Part shown: piece by piece, positions 7,156 through 17,877 of the stretch
Numbering within the stretch: the first letter of the stretch is position 1
Layout of the letters: each line of letters starts with the position of its first letter
Assembly (NCBI RefSeq): GCF_004211955.1
Contig: NZ_RHJI01000033.1
Coordinates: 1-64,000, forward strand
Direction of reading: 5' to 3'
DNA: 64,000 nucleotides
Source of the DNA: Escherichia sp. E1V33
GTDB taxonomy: Bacteria; Pseudomonadota; Gammaproteobacteria; Enterobacterales; Enterobacteriaceae
Made by a program: the position numbers and the translations under genes
The notes under the pieces: generated by a model
What the model was told of the DNA's origin: nothing
What the model saw: the letters and a program-made list of their open reading frames with translations, nothing else
The model's database searches: none

Positions 7156-7308
7156 TCAATCCTTAAGCCATTTCAACTCACTAAGGAGTTTTCTTTCTTC
7201 GTTCTCTCGTTGCTTTCGCTCTAGCCAGGCTTTTCCCTCTGGCGTAGACAGGAACTTACGAGCGTGAATCTTGCGGTTATTACGTTTTATAGCTGCAATG
7301 TTTTTCAT
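7156..7308 (-). CDS. small basic protein (50 aa)
   Basis: ATG at 7308 with AGAGG seven bases upstream. Sequence begins MKNIAAIKRNNRKIHARKFL, then STPEGKAWLERKQRENEERK and ends LLSELKWLKD. The first 18 residues are highly basic, the rest is a charged helix with coiled-coil character. It is convergent with the 52-residue gene. No family recognised; nucleic-acid binding is possible from composition. Confidence 0.45.
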   Translation of the reverse strand: MKNIAAIKRNNRKIHARKFLSTPEGKAWLERKQRENEERKLLSELKWLKD

Positions 7309-7914
7309 CGTGTTGCCTCTGTATTCATATGAAAATTAACAAGTTACATACTACACAGGGAGACTACGCATAAAACACAATACAAGTAAAGATACATTTT
7401 CAAGACAATAGGAGCCATAAAGCGCCTTTGATGGTTATACCAAAAAATAAGCGCCGTAGGCGTATCCACTAAAAAGGGCTTTTTCACAAAAGCTATGAAG
7501 TCTTAGCAGTTCTTCTCTTATCAGGCACCCGTTGTACTCCGGTGGACGAAACCGTGCTAGAGCTTGATTCTTTCCCGATCAAGTTAGGTTTTGAAGAGGT
7601 GGGCTTTAATCCACTATTGCACTTAAAACTCTTCCCATCATTTAGCCTGTTTATCCTCTGCAACGTCTCACGACGTGTAGCATCATTGGACACCGCGCCA
7701 GGTGTGGAACATCTTGCTAAGAGTTTTGGTAGAAGGTTTAGAGACGGTGGCACGTCTTCCAGCTTCAAAGGAACTTGTTACGAGGTTGAGCCTGGGAACT
7801 ACTCGCCCATACGTGTTACACTACCAAAGCCCATAACAACGTATAGGCGTTTGTAAGTGATAACAGAAGATACAATTTCTTAGAGAAGTTAAGCTAAGTT
7901 ATTGATTTTCTTGA
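7309..7914. other. right end of the mobile element, uncertain coding content
   Basis: 606 bases between the small basic gene and thrW. Between 7493 and 7856 both strands are open: minus 7768-7493 (91 codons from TTG, serine/threonine-rich) and plus 7542-7856 (104 codons from GTG). Neither has a ribosome site or a recognisable domain, and rare start codons would be needed. At most one is real; it may be a decayed gene. 7857-7914 shows nothing but AT-rich sequence up to the tRNA. Confidence 0.3.
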
Positions 7915-7990
7915 TGGTGCCGATAAGAGGAGTCGAACCTCCGACCTTCGCATTACGAATGCGCTGCTCTACCAACTGAGCTATATCGGC
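7915..7990 (-). tRNA. thrW: tRNA-Thr (anticodon CGU), thrW
   Basis: 76 bases including an encoded CCA. The acceptor stem pairs GCCGATA with TATCGGC. The D-loop has AGTTGGTAGAGC, the anticodon loop is ATTCGTAAT (CGU), and the T-loop is TTCGACT. It lies directly downstream of proBA as thrW does in E. coli, where it is the attachment site of CP4-6 and of P22-like phages. Its 3' end abuts the AT-rich element. The T-stem reads GGAGG/CCTCT, whereas I remember GTAGG/CCTAT for K-12. That is a paired change that a crossover in the tRNA, supplying the 3' half from the element, would explain. Confidence 0.97.
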
Positions 7991-8104
7991 CCTGAAAGGA
8001 CATGTTCACGAACGTGAATCACGGTGGACAAGGTTAAAACTAACCGGGCGATGCGTCAATGGCCTTGTGAATCAAATGGCTACTTTTGCATCACCCGTTT
8101 TTAT

Positions 8105-9358
8105 TTACGCACGAATGGTGTAATCACCAATGCCGATCCACTTATAGGTGGTCAGTGCTTCCAGCCCCATTGGGCCGCGCGCGTGGAGTTTTTGTGTGCT
8201 TACCGCGACTTCCGCTCCCAGACCAAACTGGCCGCCATCGGTAAAACGCGTAGAGGCGTTAACGTAAACAGCGGACGAATCCACTTCGTTAACAAAACGC
8301 TGGGCGTTGCGCATATCGCGGGTCAGGATTGCATCGGAGTGTTGCGTGCCGTGTTCACGAATATGGGCAATGGCGTCGTCCAGATCGCTGACGATTTTGA
8401 CGTTCAAATCTAATGACAGAAATTCATCGTCATACTCTTCGGCTTTAACTGCCACCACCTTCGCGGGGCCAGCCTGTAACTGCGCCAGTGCGGCAGCATC
8501 TGCGTGTAATGTCACGCCGCTTTCAGCCATTTGCTTGCTTAACGCGGGCAGGAAGCTTTCAGCAATGTTTTTATTCACCAGCAATGTTTCAACCGTATTG
8601 CAGGTGCTCGGACGCTGAGTTTTCGCGTTGATGATCACTTTCAATGCTTCAGCGATCTCTGCGCTTTCATCAACGTAAATATGGCAGACGCCAATGCCAC
8701 CAGTTATCACCGGAATCGTCGACTGTTCGCGGCACAGCTTGTGCAGGCCAGCGCCACCGCGCGGGATTAGCATGTCGATGTATTTATCCATACGCAGCAT
8801 TTCACTGACCAGTGCGCGATCCGGATTATCAATCGCCTGTACTGCGCCTGCCGGTAAACCGCAGGATTTCAGAGCGTCCTGAATCACTGCCACCGTTGCA
8901 GCGTTAGTGCGACAGGTTTCTTTACCGCCACGTAGAATCACTGCGTTACCGGTTTTCAGGCACAGCGAAGCGACATCAACCGTCACGTTCGGGCGCGCTT
9001 CATAAATCACGCCAATCACCCCCAGCGGCACGCGACGACGCTCCAGACGCAGACCGCTGTCCAGCACGCCGCCGTCAATCACCTGCCCCACCGGATCGGC
9101 GAGGTTGCACACCTGGCGCACATCATCGGCAATGCCTTTCAGCCGTGCGGGCGTCAGAGCCAGACGGTCAAGCATCGCTTCGCTAAGACCATTGGCACGC
9201 GCGTCAGCAACATCCTGCGCGTTAGCGTTGAGGATGCTTTCGCTTTGTGCTTCCAGTTCATCAGCAATCTTCTCCAGCACACGATTTTTTTCGCGGCTGG
9301 AGAGTTGCGCTAATTTATACGAGGCTTGCTTCGCGGCAATGCCCATTTGTTCCAGCAT
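8105..9358 (-). CDS. proA: gamma-glutamyl phosphate reductase
   Basis: 417 residues, the full E. coli length. Catalyses NADPH-dependent reduction of gamma-glutamyl phosphate to glutamate semialdehyde in proline synthesis. The aldehyde-dehydrogenase-type fold shows the catalytic cysteine region [15 protein letters not shown] and the nucleotide-binding segment [20 protein letters not shown]. It follows proB by 11 bases in the classic proBA operon, with thrW downstream. Nothing unusual. Confidence 0.98.
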   Translation of the reverse strand: MLEQMGIAAKQASYKLAQLSSREKNRVLEKIADELEAQSESILNANAQDVADARANGLSEAMLDRLALTPARLKGIADDVRQVCNLADPVGQVIDGGVLDSGLRLERRRVPLGVIGVIYEARPNVTVDVASLCLKTGNAVILRGGKETCRTNAATVAVIQDALKSCGLPAGAVQAIDNPDRALVSEMLRMDKYIDMLIPRGGAGLHKLCREQSTIPVITGGIGVCHIYVDESAEIAEALKVIINAKTQRPSTCNTVETLLVNKNIAESFLPALSKQMAESGVTLHADAAALAQLQAGPAKVVAVKAEEYDDEFLSLDLNVKIVSDLDDAIAHIREHGTQHSDAILTRDMRNAQRFVNEVDSSAVYVNASTRFTDGGQFGLGAEVAVSTQKLHARGPMGLEALTTYKWIGIGDYTIRA

Positions 9359-9369
9359 CAGCCTGCTCC

Positions 9370-10473
9370 TTAACGGGTAATCATGTCATCACGGTGAACG
9401 GCAACCGGGCCATATTCATATCCCAGTATTGCATCAATTTCTTGCGAGTGGTGTCCGGCAATACGGCGCAATGCATCGCTGTTGTAACGACTGACGCCGT
9501 GGGCAATATCACGACCTTCGAGGTTACAAATGCGGATAACTTCACCACGCGAGAAATTGCCAGTCACGCTTTTAATGCCTTTCGGCAACAGGGAGCTGCC
9601 GCGTTCAAGAATGGCGGCGGTTGCCCCTTCATCTACCGTGATTTCACCCGCAGGCGGCGCACCGAAAATCCAGCGTTTACGGTTTTCAAGCGGAGTCGCC
9701 TGGGCATGGAACAGCGTACCGACGGAAATGCCTTCCATCACATCACCAATGACGCCCGGCTTGCTGCCCGCGGCAATAATGGTGTCGATACCCGCACGGC
9801 AAGCCACGTCAGCGGCCTGCAATTTGGTACTCATGCCGCCAGTTCCGAGGCCTGAAACGCTGTCACCGGCAATCGCGCGCAGTGCGTCATCAATGCCGTA
9901 AACATCTTTAATCAATTCTGCCTGCGGATTGCTGCGCGGGTCTGCGGTATACAAACCTTTTTGATCGGTCAGCAGCAACAGTTTATCGGCACCCGCCAGA
10001 ATCGCCGCCAGCGCAGAAAGGTTATCGTTATCGCCGACCTTAATCTCTGCCGTAGCGACAGCATCGTTCTCATTAATTACCGGAACGATATTGTTATCGA
10101 GCAGCGCACGCAGGGTATCGCGGGCGTTCAGGAAACGTTCACGATCTTCCATATCAGCACGAGTGAGCAGCATCTGCCCGACATGAATGCCGTAAATTGA
10201 AAACAGCTGTTCCCACAGTTGAATCAGTCGACTCTGCCCTACCGCCGCCAGCAATTGTTTTGAAGCGATAGTCGCTGGCAGTTCCGGGTAACCCAGGTGC
10301 TCACGTCCGGCGGCGATCGCGCCCGACGTCACAATTACAATCCGATGCCCGGCGGCATGTAGCTGCGCGCACTGGCGAACAAGTTCAACGATATGGGCAC
10401 GGTTCAGGCGGCGCGATCCGCCTGTTAGCACACTGGTGCCGAGTTTTACCACCAGCGTCTGGCTGTCACTCAT
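9370..10473 (-). CDS. proB: glutamate 5-kinase
   Basis: Start at 10473 gives [20 protein letters not shown] and 367 residues, the known length; a longer in-frame start at 10560 would add 29 residues unlike the family. First step of proline synthesis: ATP-dependent phosphorylation of glutamate, feedback-inhibited by proline. An amino-acid-kinase domain ([36 protein letters not shown]) is followed by a C-terminal PUA domain (about 275-360). It forms an operon and a protein complex with ProA. Confidence 0.98.
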
Positions 10474-10661
10474 GATTCTCTGCCATTCAATTTTAGGAAA
10501 AATGATATCAAACGAACGTTTTAGCAGGACTGTCGTCGGTTGCCAACCATCTGCGAGCAAAGCATGGTGTTTTGTTGCGCGGGATCAGCAAGCGTAGCGG
10601 CAGTTGTTTACGCTTTTATTACAGATTTACTAAATTACCACATTTTAAGAATATCATTAAT

Positions 10662-10680
10662 CTGTAATATATCTTTAACA
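10662..10680 (+). promoter_or_regulatory. Pho box upstream of phoE
   Basis: CTGTAATATATCTTTAACA about 80 bases before the phoE ATG matches the PhoB-binding direct repeat (CTGTCAT-type, 11-base period) known for phoE. PhoB-P binding here would induce phoE under phosphate limitation. Confidence 0.7.
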
Positions 10681-10760
10681 ATCTCAGGTTAAAAACTTTC
10701 CTGTTTTCAACGGGGCTCTCCCGCTGAATATTCGCGCGTTAATTAAAATCAGGAATGAAA

Positions 10761-11816
10761 ATGAAAAAGAGCACTCTGGCATTAGTGGTGATGGGTATTG
10801 TGGCATCTGCATCCGTACAGGCCGCAGAAATATATAACAAAGACGGTAATAAACTGGATATCTATGGCAAAGTTAAAGCCATGCATTATATGAGTGATAA
10901 TGACAGCAAAGATGGCGACCAGAGTTATATCCGTTTTGGTTTTAAAGGCGAAACACAAATTAACGATCAACTGACTGGTTATGGACGTTGGGAAGCGGAG
11001 TTTGCCGGGAATAAAGCGGAGAGTGATACTGCACAGCAAAAAACGCGTCTCGCTTTTGCCGGGTTGAAATATAAAGATTTGGGGTCTTTTGACTATGGTC
11101 GTAACCTGGGCGCGCTGTATGACGTGGAAGCCTGGACCGATATGTTCCCGGAATTTGGTGGCGACTCCTCGGCGCAGACCGACAACTTTATGACCAAACG
11201 CGCCAGCGGGCTGGCTACTTACCGTAACACAGACTTTTTCGGCGTTATCGATGGCCTGAACTTAACCCTGCAATATCAAGGGAAAAACGAAAACCGAGAT
11301 GTGAAAAAGCAGAATGGCGATGGCTTCGGCACGTCATTGACATATGACTTTGGCGGCAGCGATTTCGCTATCAGTGGTGCCTATACCAACTCCGATCGCA
11401 CCAACGAGCAGAACCAGCAAAGCCGTGGCACGGGCAAGCGCGCAGAAGCGTGGGCAACGGGCCTGAAATACGATGCTAATAATATTTATCTGGCCACCTT
11501 CTATTCTGAAACACGCAAAATGACGCCAATATCTGGCGGCTTTGCTAATAAGACACAGAACTTTGAAGCGGTCGCACAATACCAGTTTGACTTTGGTTTG
11601 CGTCCATCACTGGGTTACGTCTTATCGAAAGGGAAAGATATTGAGGGCATCGGTGATGAGGATCTGGTCAATTATATTGATGTCGGTGCCACTTATTATT
11701 TCAACAAAAATATGTCAGCGTTTATTGATTATAAAATCAACCAACTGGATAGTGATAATAAGCTGAATATCAATAATGATGATATTGTCGCGGTTGGCAT
11801 GACCTATCAATTTTAA
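10761..11816 (+). CDS. phoE: outer membrane porin PhoE (anion-preferring)
   Basis: Start at 10761 gives [20 protein letters not shown] and 351 residues, the E. coli length; a second in-frame ATG lies 6 bases earlier. The signal peptide is cut after SVQA, giving a mature 16-strand trimeric porin starting AEIYNKDG and ending in the outer-membrane signature GMTYQF. The L3 constriction loop has [15 protein letters not shown]. Divergent from proBA. A Pho box and weak sigma-70 elements lie upstream. Only scattered substitutions against the K-12 protein as I remember it. Confidence 0.97.
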   Translation: MKKSTLALVVMGIVASASVQAAEIYNKDGNKLDIYGKVKAMHYMSDNDSKDGDQSYIRFGFKGETQINDQLTGYGRWEAEFAGNKAESDTAQQKTRLAFAGLKYKDLGSFDYGRNLGALYDVEAWTDMFPEFGGDSSAQTDNFMTKRASGLATYRNTDFFGVIDGLNLTLQYQGKNENRDVKKQNGDGFGTSLTYDFGGSDFAISGAYTNSDRTNEQNQQSRGTGKRAEAWATGLKYDANNIYLATFYSETRKMTPISGGFANKTQNFEAVAQYQFDFGLRPSLGYVLSKGKDIEGIGDEDLVNYIDVGATYYFNKNMSAFIDYKINQLDSDNKLNINNDDIVAVGMTYQF

Positions 11817-11821
11817 TGAAT

Positions 11822-11846
11822 ATTGCCGGATGTGATGCATCCGGCA
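11822..11846. terminator. hairpin between phoE and crl
   Basis: TGCCGGATGTGATGCATCCGGCA is a short perfect-ended hairpin of REP type after the phoE stop. It lies between convergent genes and can serve as a transcript end for both. Confidence 0.5.
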
Positions 11847-11854
11847 CATTTCAC

Positions 11855-12313
<459 letters not shown>

Positions 12314-13558
12314 TTAACACAAGCGTTTTTCGATCCAGTTGGTGATTTCCTGAAGCGCCTTGTCAAAATTCCGATACACGGGGTTAAACGGAATCTCTAA
12401 TAATTTACCATCAGCAGATGACGACGTGATTAAGCGTGAATCCTCTTCCGGGCTAAACGGATCGTTCTTCCAGTAGCCTGATAACATTGGCGTTGGGCAA
12501 CGACGCCCCAGCAATCCTTGCACTTTTAATGAGTAGCGATTCAGCTCAACACGCAACGCTTCATCAGAAGCATCATGCATTCCCAGTCGGCTTGCCAGAA
12601 CGTCAAGATACATTTCTGGCACCTGTTGCTGGCACTTAAAATCACTCAGCAAAGTGTGAACCACCGGGCCAAGACAGGCCACCGCTTTCAAACGTGATGC
12701 CTCGAGATAAGCCAGGCGTACAGCAACGTTAGCACCAAAACGGAAACCAAAGGCTGCGACGCGCGTGTGATCTACCCACGGCACATTAGGTAGCGCTTTT
12801 AAGACGTGTTGGTGCAGCAGGCTGGAATCCTGGGTGAGTTTCCACTTCGAGGAAAAACCGGCCGAGGGCATATCAATAGTCAGCATCGCAATGCCACGGG
12901 GCGCAAAATAACGTTCATAAAGGGTGTAATAGTCAGTCTGCATCGCATCCAGGCCACCACACATTAATACGGTCGGGAACGGGCCATCGCCTTTTGGCAT
13001 ATGCAAAAAGCCTGTGATGGGCGAGCCACCTGGTACGGTGAACTCCATCTGACGCATGGTGCCCGGCAGACGCTGCGCCGCTTCTTCATAAGCTCGGTTT
13101 GCTAATGCCTGCGCTTGCTCTGCCAGATCATCCCCTTTCAGATGGGGATAGGCGGCGATGTTATATAGTGTGGCGGCATGCAGCCAGTAACGCCCGCTGA
13201 TCTGCGGATCTTCTTGCGCACATGCTTTCTGTTGCCATTCCATCGCCTGAGTGGCCCACTCATAAATCCAGTTGCCGCCACGGTAGCCAATTACCGTATC
13301 GTATAAATCATTATCGGTACGTTCGGCATCACTCATCACGATACGCGCCTGGACATCGAGGATTTCACGCGGATCAACGCCGCGCCAGATCCACATCAGG
13401 CGGTTAATCATGCGATACCAGTGAGGAATAGTTTTGCCATCGAGGGCCGATTGCACAGGTGGTTGTGCACCGTGATTAAAGCGGCGGACAAGCGTCGAGG
13501 TTTCAGGGTGTTTAAAGCGGGGTTTAAACAGGGTTTCACTCAGGTTAGCCTGTGTCAT
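12314..13558 (-). CDS. frsA: fermentation-respiration switch protein, esterase FrsA
   Basis: 414 residues, the known length. Alpha/beta-hydrolase fold in the C-terminal half ([28 protein letters not shown]). In place of the GxSxG nucleophile elbow is [11 protein letters not shown], as in other FrsA proteins, so its catalytic status is debated. Binds the unphosphorylated glucose EIIA and shifts the cell toward fermentation. Upstream of crl with a 57-base gap. Confidence 0.95.
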   Translation of the reverse strand: MTQANLSETLFKPRFKHPETSTLVRRFNHGAQPPVQSALDGKTIPHWYRMINRLMWIWRGVDPREILDVQARIVMSDAERTDNDLYDTVIGYRGGNWIYEWATQAMEWQQKACAQEDPQISGRYWLHAATLYNIAAYPHLKGDDLAEQAQALANRAYEEAAQRLPGTMRQMEFTVPGGSPITGFLHMPKGDGPFPTVLMCGGLDAMQTDYYTLYERYFAPRGIAMLTIDMPSAGFSSKWKLTQDSSLLHQHVLKALPNVPWVDHTRVAAFGFRFGANVAVRLAYLEASRLKAVACLGPVVHTLLSDFKCQQQVPEMYLDVLASRLGMHDASDEALRVELNRYSLKVQGLLGRRCPTPMLSGYWKNDPFSPEEDSRLITSSSADGKLLEIPFNPVYRNFDKALQEITNWIEKRLC

Positions 13559-13620
13559 TGATGCAACCTCCAGGAATACTTACTGGACGCTATTGTACCC
13601 TGCCTGAAGTTAAAAAGAAC

Positions 13621-13642
13621 AACGCCTGGCATTGCCAGGCGT
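13621..13642 (-). terminator. gpt terminator
   Basis: AACGCCTGGC-3 base loop-GCCAGGCGTT, followed on the minus strand by GTTCTTTTT. A strong rho-independent terminator eight bases after the gpt stop. Confidence 0.8.
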
Positions 13643-13650
13643 TTAAAAAA

Positions 13651-14109
13651 TCAGCGACCAGAGATAGGCGGAACAAACACAACGCCCATATCCCACGGCT
13701 GCTCAATCCAGGTATCTTGTGGGATATCAACCACATAATCATCTACCAGTGGACGACCAGCCGGTTTCGCGAAGATAGTCACAAAGTGTGCTTTAGGATA
13801 CATTTCACGAATCGCCACCGCAGTACCACCGGTATCTACCAGGTCATCAATGACGATAAAGCCTTCACCATCGCCTTCCGCGCGCTTCAGTACTTTCAGT
13901 TCGCGCTGGTTATCGTGATCGTAGCTGGAAATACATACGGTATCGACATGACGAATACCCAGTTCACGCGCCAGTAATGCTCCCGGTACCAGACCGCCAC
14001 GGCTAACGGCAATAATGCCTTTCCACTGTTCAGAAGGCATCAGGCGGCTTGCCAGTTTACGTGCATGGATCTGCAACATGTCCCAGGTGACGATGTATTT
14101 TTCGCTCAT
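13651..14109 (-). CDS. gpt: xanthine-guanine phosphoribosyltransferase
   Basis: 152 residues, full length. Converts guanine, xanthine and hypoxanthine to nucleotides with PRPP (purine salvage). The PRPP-binding motif is [14 protein letters not shown], with the purine-site region following. Single gene with its own terminator, divergent from pepD. Confidence 0.98.
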
Positions 14110-14369
14110 GTGAAGTGTCCCAGCCTGTTTATCTACGGCTTAAAAAGTGTTCGAGGGGAAAATAGGTTGCGCGAGATTATAGAGATCTGGCGCACTAAAA
14201 ACCAGTATTTCACATAAGTCCGCGTCTTTTTACGCACTGCTACTACCTGTCGCTGGATAAAGTGGTATTCTCAAACATATCTCGCAAGCCTGACTTGTGC
14301 TGACAACATTTTCTGCTAACCCTGTGACCTGCAATACTGTTTTGCGGGTGATCGACAAGGAGACTTAAC

Positions 14370-15827
14370 GTGTCTGAACTGTCTCAATTATCTCCACAGC
14401 CGCTGTGGGATATCTTTGCAAAAATCTGTTCTATTCCTCACCCGTCCTACCACGAAGAGCAACTCGCTGAATACATTGTAGGTTGGGCAAAAGAGAAAGG
14501 TTTCCACGTCGAACGCGATCAAGTGGGGAATATCCTGATTCGTAAACCTGCCACCGCAGGTATGGAAAACCGTAAACCGGTTGTCTTGCAGGCTCACCTC
14601 GATATGGTGCCGCAGAAAAATAACGACACCGTGCATGACTTCACTAAAGATCCTATCCAGCCATATATTGATGGCGAATGGGTTAAAGCGCGCGGCACCA
14701 CACTGGGCGCAGATAACGGTATTGGTATGGCGTCTGCGCTGGCGGTTCTTGCTGACGAAAACGTGGTTCACGGTCCGCTGGAAGTGCTGCTGACCATGAC
14801 CGAAGAAGCCGGTATGGACGGTGCTTTTGGCTTACAGAGCAACTGGTTGCAGGCTGATATTCTGATTAACACCGACTCCGAAGAAGAAGGTGAAATCTAC
14901 ATGGGTTGCGCGGGGGGTATCGACTTCACCTCCAACCTGCATTTAGATCGTGAAGCGGTTCCAGCTGGTTTTGAAACCTTCAAGTTAACCTTAAAAGGTC
15001 TGAAAGGCGGTCACTCCGGCGGTGAAATCCACGTTGGCCTGGGTAATGCCAACAAACTGCTGGTGCGCTTCCTGGCGGGTCATGCGGAAGAACTGGATCT
15101 GCGCCTTATCGATTTCAACGGCGGCACACTGCGTAACGCCATCCCGCGTGAAGCCTTTGCGACCATTGCTGTCGCCGCTGATAAAGTCGACGCCCTGAAA
15201 TCTCTGGTGAATACCTATCAGGACATCCTGAAAAACGAGCTGGCAGAAAAAGAGAAGAATCTGGCATTACTGCTGGACTCTGTAGCGAACGACAAAGCTG
15301 CCCTGATTGCGAAATCTCGCGATACCTTTATTCGTCTGCTGAACGCCACCCCGAACGGCGTTATCCGTAACTCCGATGTAGCCAAAGGAGTGGTTGAAAC
15401 CTCCCTGAACGTCGGTGTAGTGACCATGACTGACAATAACGTAGAAATTCACTGTCTGATCCGTTCTCTGATCGACAGCGGTAAAGACTACGTGGTGAGC
15501 ATGCTGGATTCGCTGGGTAAACTGGCTGGCGCGAAAACCGAAGCGAAAGGCGCATACCCAGGCTGGCAGCCGGACGCAAACTCTCCGGTGATGCATCTGG
15601 TACGTGAAACCTATCAGCGTCTGTTCAACAAGACGCCGAACATCCAGATTATCCACGCGGGCCTGGAATGTGGTCTGTTCAAAAAACCGTATCCGGAAAT
15701 GGACATGGTTTCTATCGGGCCAACTATCACCGGTCCACACTCCCCGGATGAACAAGTTCACATCGAAAGCGTTGGCCATTACTGGACACTGCTGACTGAA
15801 CTGCTGAAAGAAATTCCGGCGAAGTAA
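14370..15827 (+). CDS. pepD: cytosol aminoacyl-histidine dipeptidase (peptidase D)
   Basis: 485 residues from a GTG start, as in K-12, with AAGGAG upstream. M20-family zinc dipeptidase that splits dipeptides such as carnosine. Metal-site motifs are VLQAHLDMVP, LGADNGIGMA and the catalytic glutamate pair TEEAGMDG. A lid domain is inserted from about residue 190 to 400. Divergent from gpt. Confidence 0.98.
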   Translation: MSELSQLSPQPLWDIFAKICSIPHPSYHEEQLAEYIVGWAKEKGFHVERDQVGNILIRKPATAGMENRKPVVLQAHLDMVPQKNNDTVHDFTKDPIQPYIDGEWVKARGTTLGADNGIGMASALAVLADENVVHGPLEVLLTMTEEAGMDGAFGLQSNWLQADILINTDSEEEGEIYMGCAGGIDFTSNLHLDREAVPAGFETFKLTLKGLKGGHSGGEIHVGLGNANKLLVRFLAGHAEELDLRLIDFNGGTLRNAIPREAFATIAVAADKVDALKSLVNTYQDILKNELAEKEKNLALLLDSVANDKAALIAKSRDTFIRLLNATPNGVIRNSDVAKGVVETSLNVGVVTMTDNNVEIHCLIRSLIDSGKDYVVSMLDSLGKLAGAKTEAKGAYPGWQPDANSPVMHLVRETYQRLFNKTPNIQIIHAGLECGLFKKPYPEMDMVSIGPTITGPHSPDEQVHIESVGHYWTLLTELLKEIPAK

Positions 15828-15839
15828 TTATTTGATTTG

Positions 15840-15871
15840 CTGCCGGATGGCGTTTAATCGCCTTCCGGCAG
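15840..15871. repeat. single REP-type hairpin after pepD
   Basis: CTGCCGGATGGCG-loop-CGCCTTCCGGCAG, between convergent pepD and prfH. Likely also the pepD transcript end. Confidence 0.6.
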
Positions 15872-15883
15872 TTTCATCCTTCA

Positions 15884-16498
15884 TTATCCTTCGATAAAAG
15901 CCATCCCTGTAAACGTTCGTCGCGGATTGCCACGTTCAATCTGGTGATGGAACATTCGCCGCTGTGATTTCAGCACCGCGCTATTTTCCTGTTGCTGTTG
16001 CTCCAGCTTCCAGGCAATCAGCAATCGCGCCAGCCGTTTGTTGGCATGCTGGCTGCGCTCTGACTGAACCTTCACGCTAATCCCGGTAGCCAGATGCGTG
16101 GCGCGTACCGCCGAGTCGGTTTTATTGACATGTTGACCGCCCGGCCCCGACGAACGCAGTGTCTCATAACGGACCGCGTTGGATTGCTCCTGCTCATCAG
16201 CAGTAAAACGCCCAATGCCCAGAAACCAGTTTTTGCGTCCATGATGAGGCCGATACGGACTCGGACAAATCCACTGAATAGTGCCGCACCAGCTTTCGCT
16301 TAATGCCCATGCGTTGTCACCATCCAGAGAAACCAGCGCTGAACGCAGCGTGTCAGAGTAACGGCCCGTTTCTGTTTCCAGCACTGTTACCGTGACGTCT
16401 TGTCGGGCAGCTTCTTTAATCAGCATGTCCAGCGCCTTTTTCACTGCGAGACAACATTCTTCCGGCCCCTGAGCAGAGGAGAGTTGTAGCAAGATCAT
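15884..16498 (-). CDS. prfH: peptide chain release factor homologue PrfH
   Basis: Start at 16498, overlapping the rtcB2 stop (ATGA), gives 204 residues and [20 protein letters not shown]. The GGQ loop is intact ([18 protein letters not shown]) and the basic C-terminal tail typical of class I release factors is present. The K-12 copy, as I remember it, is shorter (166). PrfH works with RtcB2: it is reported to release peptides from ribosomes whose 16S rRNA decoding site has been cut, after which RtcB2 reseals the RNA. Co-translation with rtcB2 supports this. Confidence 0.93.
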   Translation of the reverse strand: MILLQLSSAQGPEECCLAVKKALDMLIKEAARQDVTVTVLETETGRYSDTLRSALVSLDGDNAWALSESWCGTIQWICPSPYRPHHGRKNWFLGIGRFTADEQEQSNAVRYETLRSSGPGGQHVNKTDSAVRATHLATGISVKVQSERSQHANKRLARLLIAWKLEQQQQENSAVLKSQRRMFHHQIERGNPRRTFTGMAFIEG

Positions 16499-17634
16499 CC
16501 TTTTTTCCCTCCACTGTTTTTGAGCGTTAGCACCGGACGCAGTCGCGCGACAGGAATAATTAACCCAGCCAGCACCAGACATTGCACCACGCTTTCAGCC
16601 GATTTATAGGCTTGTGGCGCTTCTTCAAAGATGAGTTGTTTATCGCGACAAATTACCCGACTGCCAAGTTCAGTACGCGAGAGGTGCGTCGCCGTGTATT
16701 TCGCTGCCAGACGCCCTTTACACTCGGTGCGCCCCCATTTACGCCCTGCCCCATGCGCCAGCGAGTGGAGCGTTTTTTCGTTCGCAACAGGCTTAACCAG
16801 CCAGGAGTAATCACCGCGTGAACCGGGAATAATCACCAGACCGTTGTCATCTGGCGTGGCACCTTTACGATGCAACCAGCCCTGTTGATCGCCGATTTGA
16901 CACGCGCTAACAAAGTTATGCGCCACATCCAGAACAGGACTTCCCTTGGCTTTCACCTGTTGCATTATGCGCAAAGCGATCATCTGGCGATTAACACGCG
17001 CAAACGCCAGCGCATCGTCATGTTCCGCAATATACCGTAGCGCGTCGTCACTGCCTTCAGACAAACCATGATGCGAAAACGAGGCAATATGCCGCTGTAA
17101 AATAGACTGCCCCAAACCACGCGAGCCGCTATGAACCAGCAGTTGCAGATGCTGTGCATCCAGACCTGCCAGTGCAAACAGTTCCGCGTCGATAATTTGA
17201 TCAACTTGTTGCAGTTCTGCGAAGTGATTGCCGCCACCGATGGAGCTAAGCGAGTTGCGCCACGGATGCTGTGCAAATGCTGACGGCAGGTTTTCCTCCG
17301 GCCAGCTTTCTTCAGCAACGTCATCCAGATCTGATAATCGCTTTTCAAACTTATCGGCGTTGTATTTGCGAGCGAGAATATCTGTTTGCCATAGCGCCAT
17401 GCCGCAGCCGATATCATTGCCGACCAGTGCCGGGTAAAAACGACCAACAGAGAAGAACGCTGCGCCAATCGGATAGCCGCGTCCGGGGTGTAAATCAGGC
17501 ATTCCCACAACGCGTTGCATATCGGGAAGTTTTGCCGTGGTGTGTAATTGTTGGATCGCTGAACTTTCGATCCACAGGTCATCAGATGCGATGGTAAATA
17601 CCACATCGGATAAGGGACGAATATATTTGCCCAT
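16495..17634 (-). CDS. rtcB2: RNA ligase RtcB2 (3'-phosphate/5'-hydroxyl)
   Basis: Start at 17634 ([20 protein letters not shown], 379 aa) fits the family; an ATG four codons earlier is also open. RtcB-fold motifs: metal cysteine in [41 protein letters not shown] and the guanylated histidine in [12 protein letters not shown]. RtcB2 seals RNA ends with 3'-phosphate and 5'-OH such as those left by ribotoxins. It is complete here, while K-12 carries only a remnant at this place. It is followed by prfH with a 4-base overlap. Confidence 0.93.
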   Translation of the reverse strand: MGKYIRPLSDVVFTIASDDLWIESSAIQQLHTTAKLPDMQRVVGMPDLHPGRGYPIGAAFFSVGRFYPALVGNDIGCGMALWQTDILARKYNADKFEKRLSDLDDVAEESWPEENLPSAFAQHPWRNSLSSIGGGNHFAELQQVDQIIDAELFALAGLDAQHLQLLVHSGSRGLGQSILQRHIASFSHHGLSEGSDDALRYIAEHDDALAFARVNRQMIALRIMQQVKAKGSPVLDVAHNFVSACQIGDQQGWLHRKGATPDDNGLVIIPGSRGDYSWLVKPVANEKTLHSLAHGAGRKWGRTECKGRLAAKYTATHLSRTELGSRVICRDKQLIFEEAPQAYKSAESVVQCLVLAGLIIPVARLRPVLTLKNSGGKKG

Positions 17635-17752
17635 GTACCATTCCATTTATACTCGTCATACTTCAAGTTGCATGTACTGCGACTCGAATTATTGAGAGTA
17701 ACAATTAAAAAATCAGGAAATGGCAGACGAATCCAGGGCAAGAAAAAAAGAA

Positions 17753-17800
17753 TTAATCCTGGAAAGGTCTGCAAAGAGTCATTGATAAAGGATTTGTCAT
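17753..17800 (-). CDS. possible 15-residue leader peptide upstream of rtcB2
   Basis: ATG at 17800 with a consensus ribosome site AAGGAGG six bases upstream (17807-17813), far better than that of rtcB2 itself. It encodes MTNPLSMTLCRPFQD and a TAA, followed by a T-rich stretch, about 118 bases before the rtcB2 start. A very short ORF with a perfect ribosome site between promoter and an RNA-repair operon is compatible with a sensing leader or a small protein. It could also be the remnant of a longer gene. Confidence 0.35.
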   Translation of the reverse strand: MTNPLSMTLCRPFQD

Positions 17801-17877
17801 GATTTACCTCCTTGCAGTTTGTGGAATGAGAAAACGCGCACATACTAGACTTGCGTTATTTTCATTGCAAGCTGGAT

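Noticed and set aside
16980..17843. Long minus-strand ORF (287 codons) overlapping rtcB2
   Set aside because: It runs antiphase through the well-conserved rtcB2 gene and has no family features.
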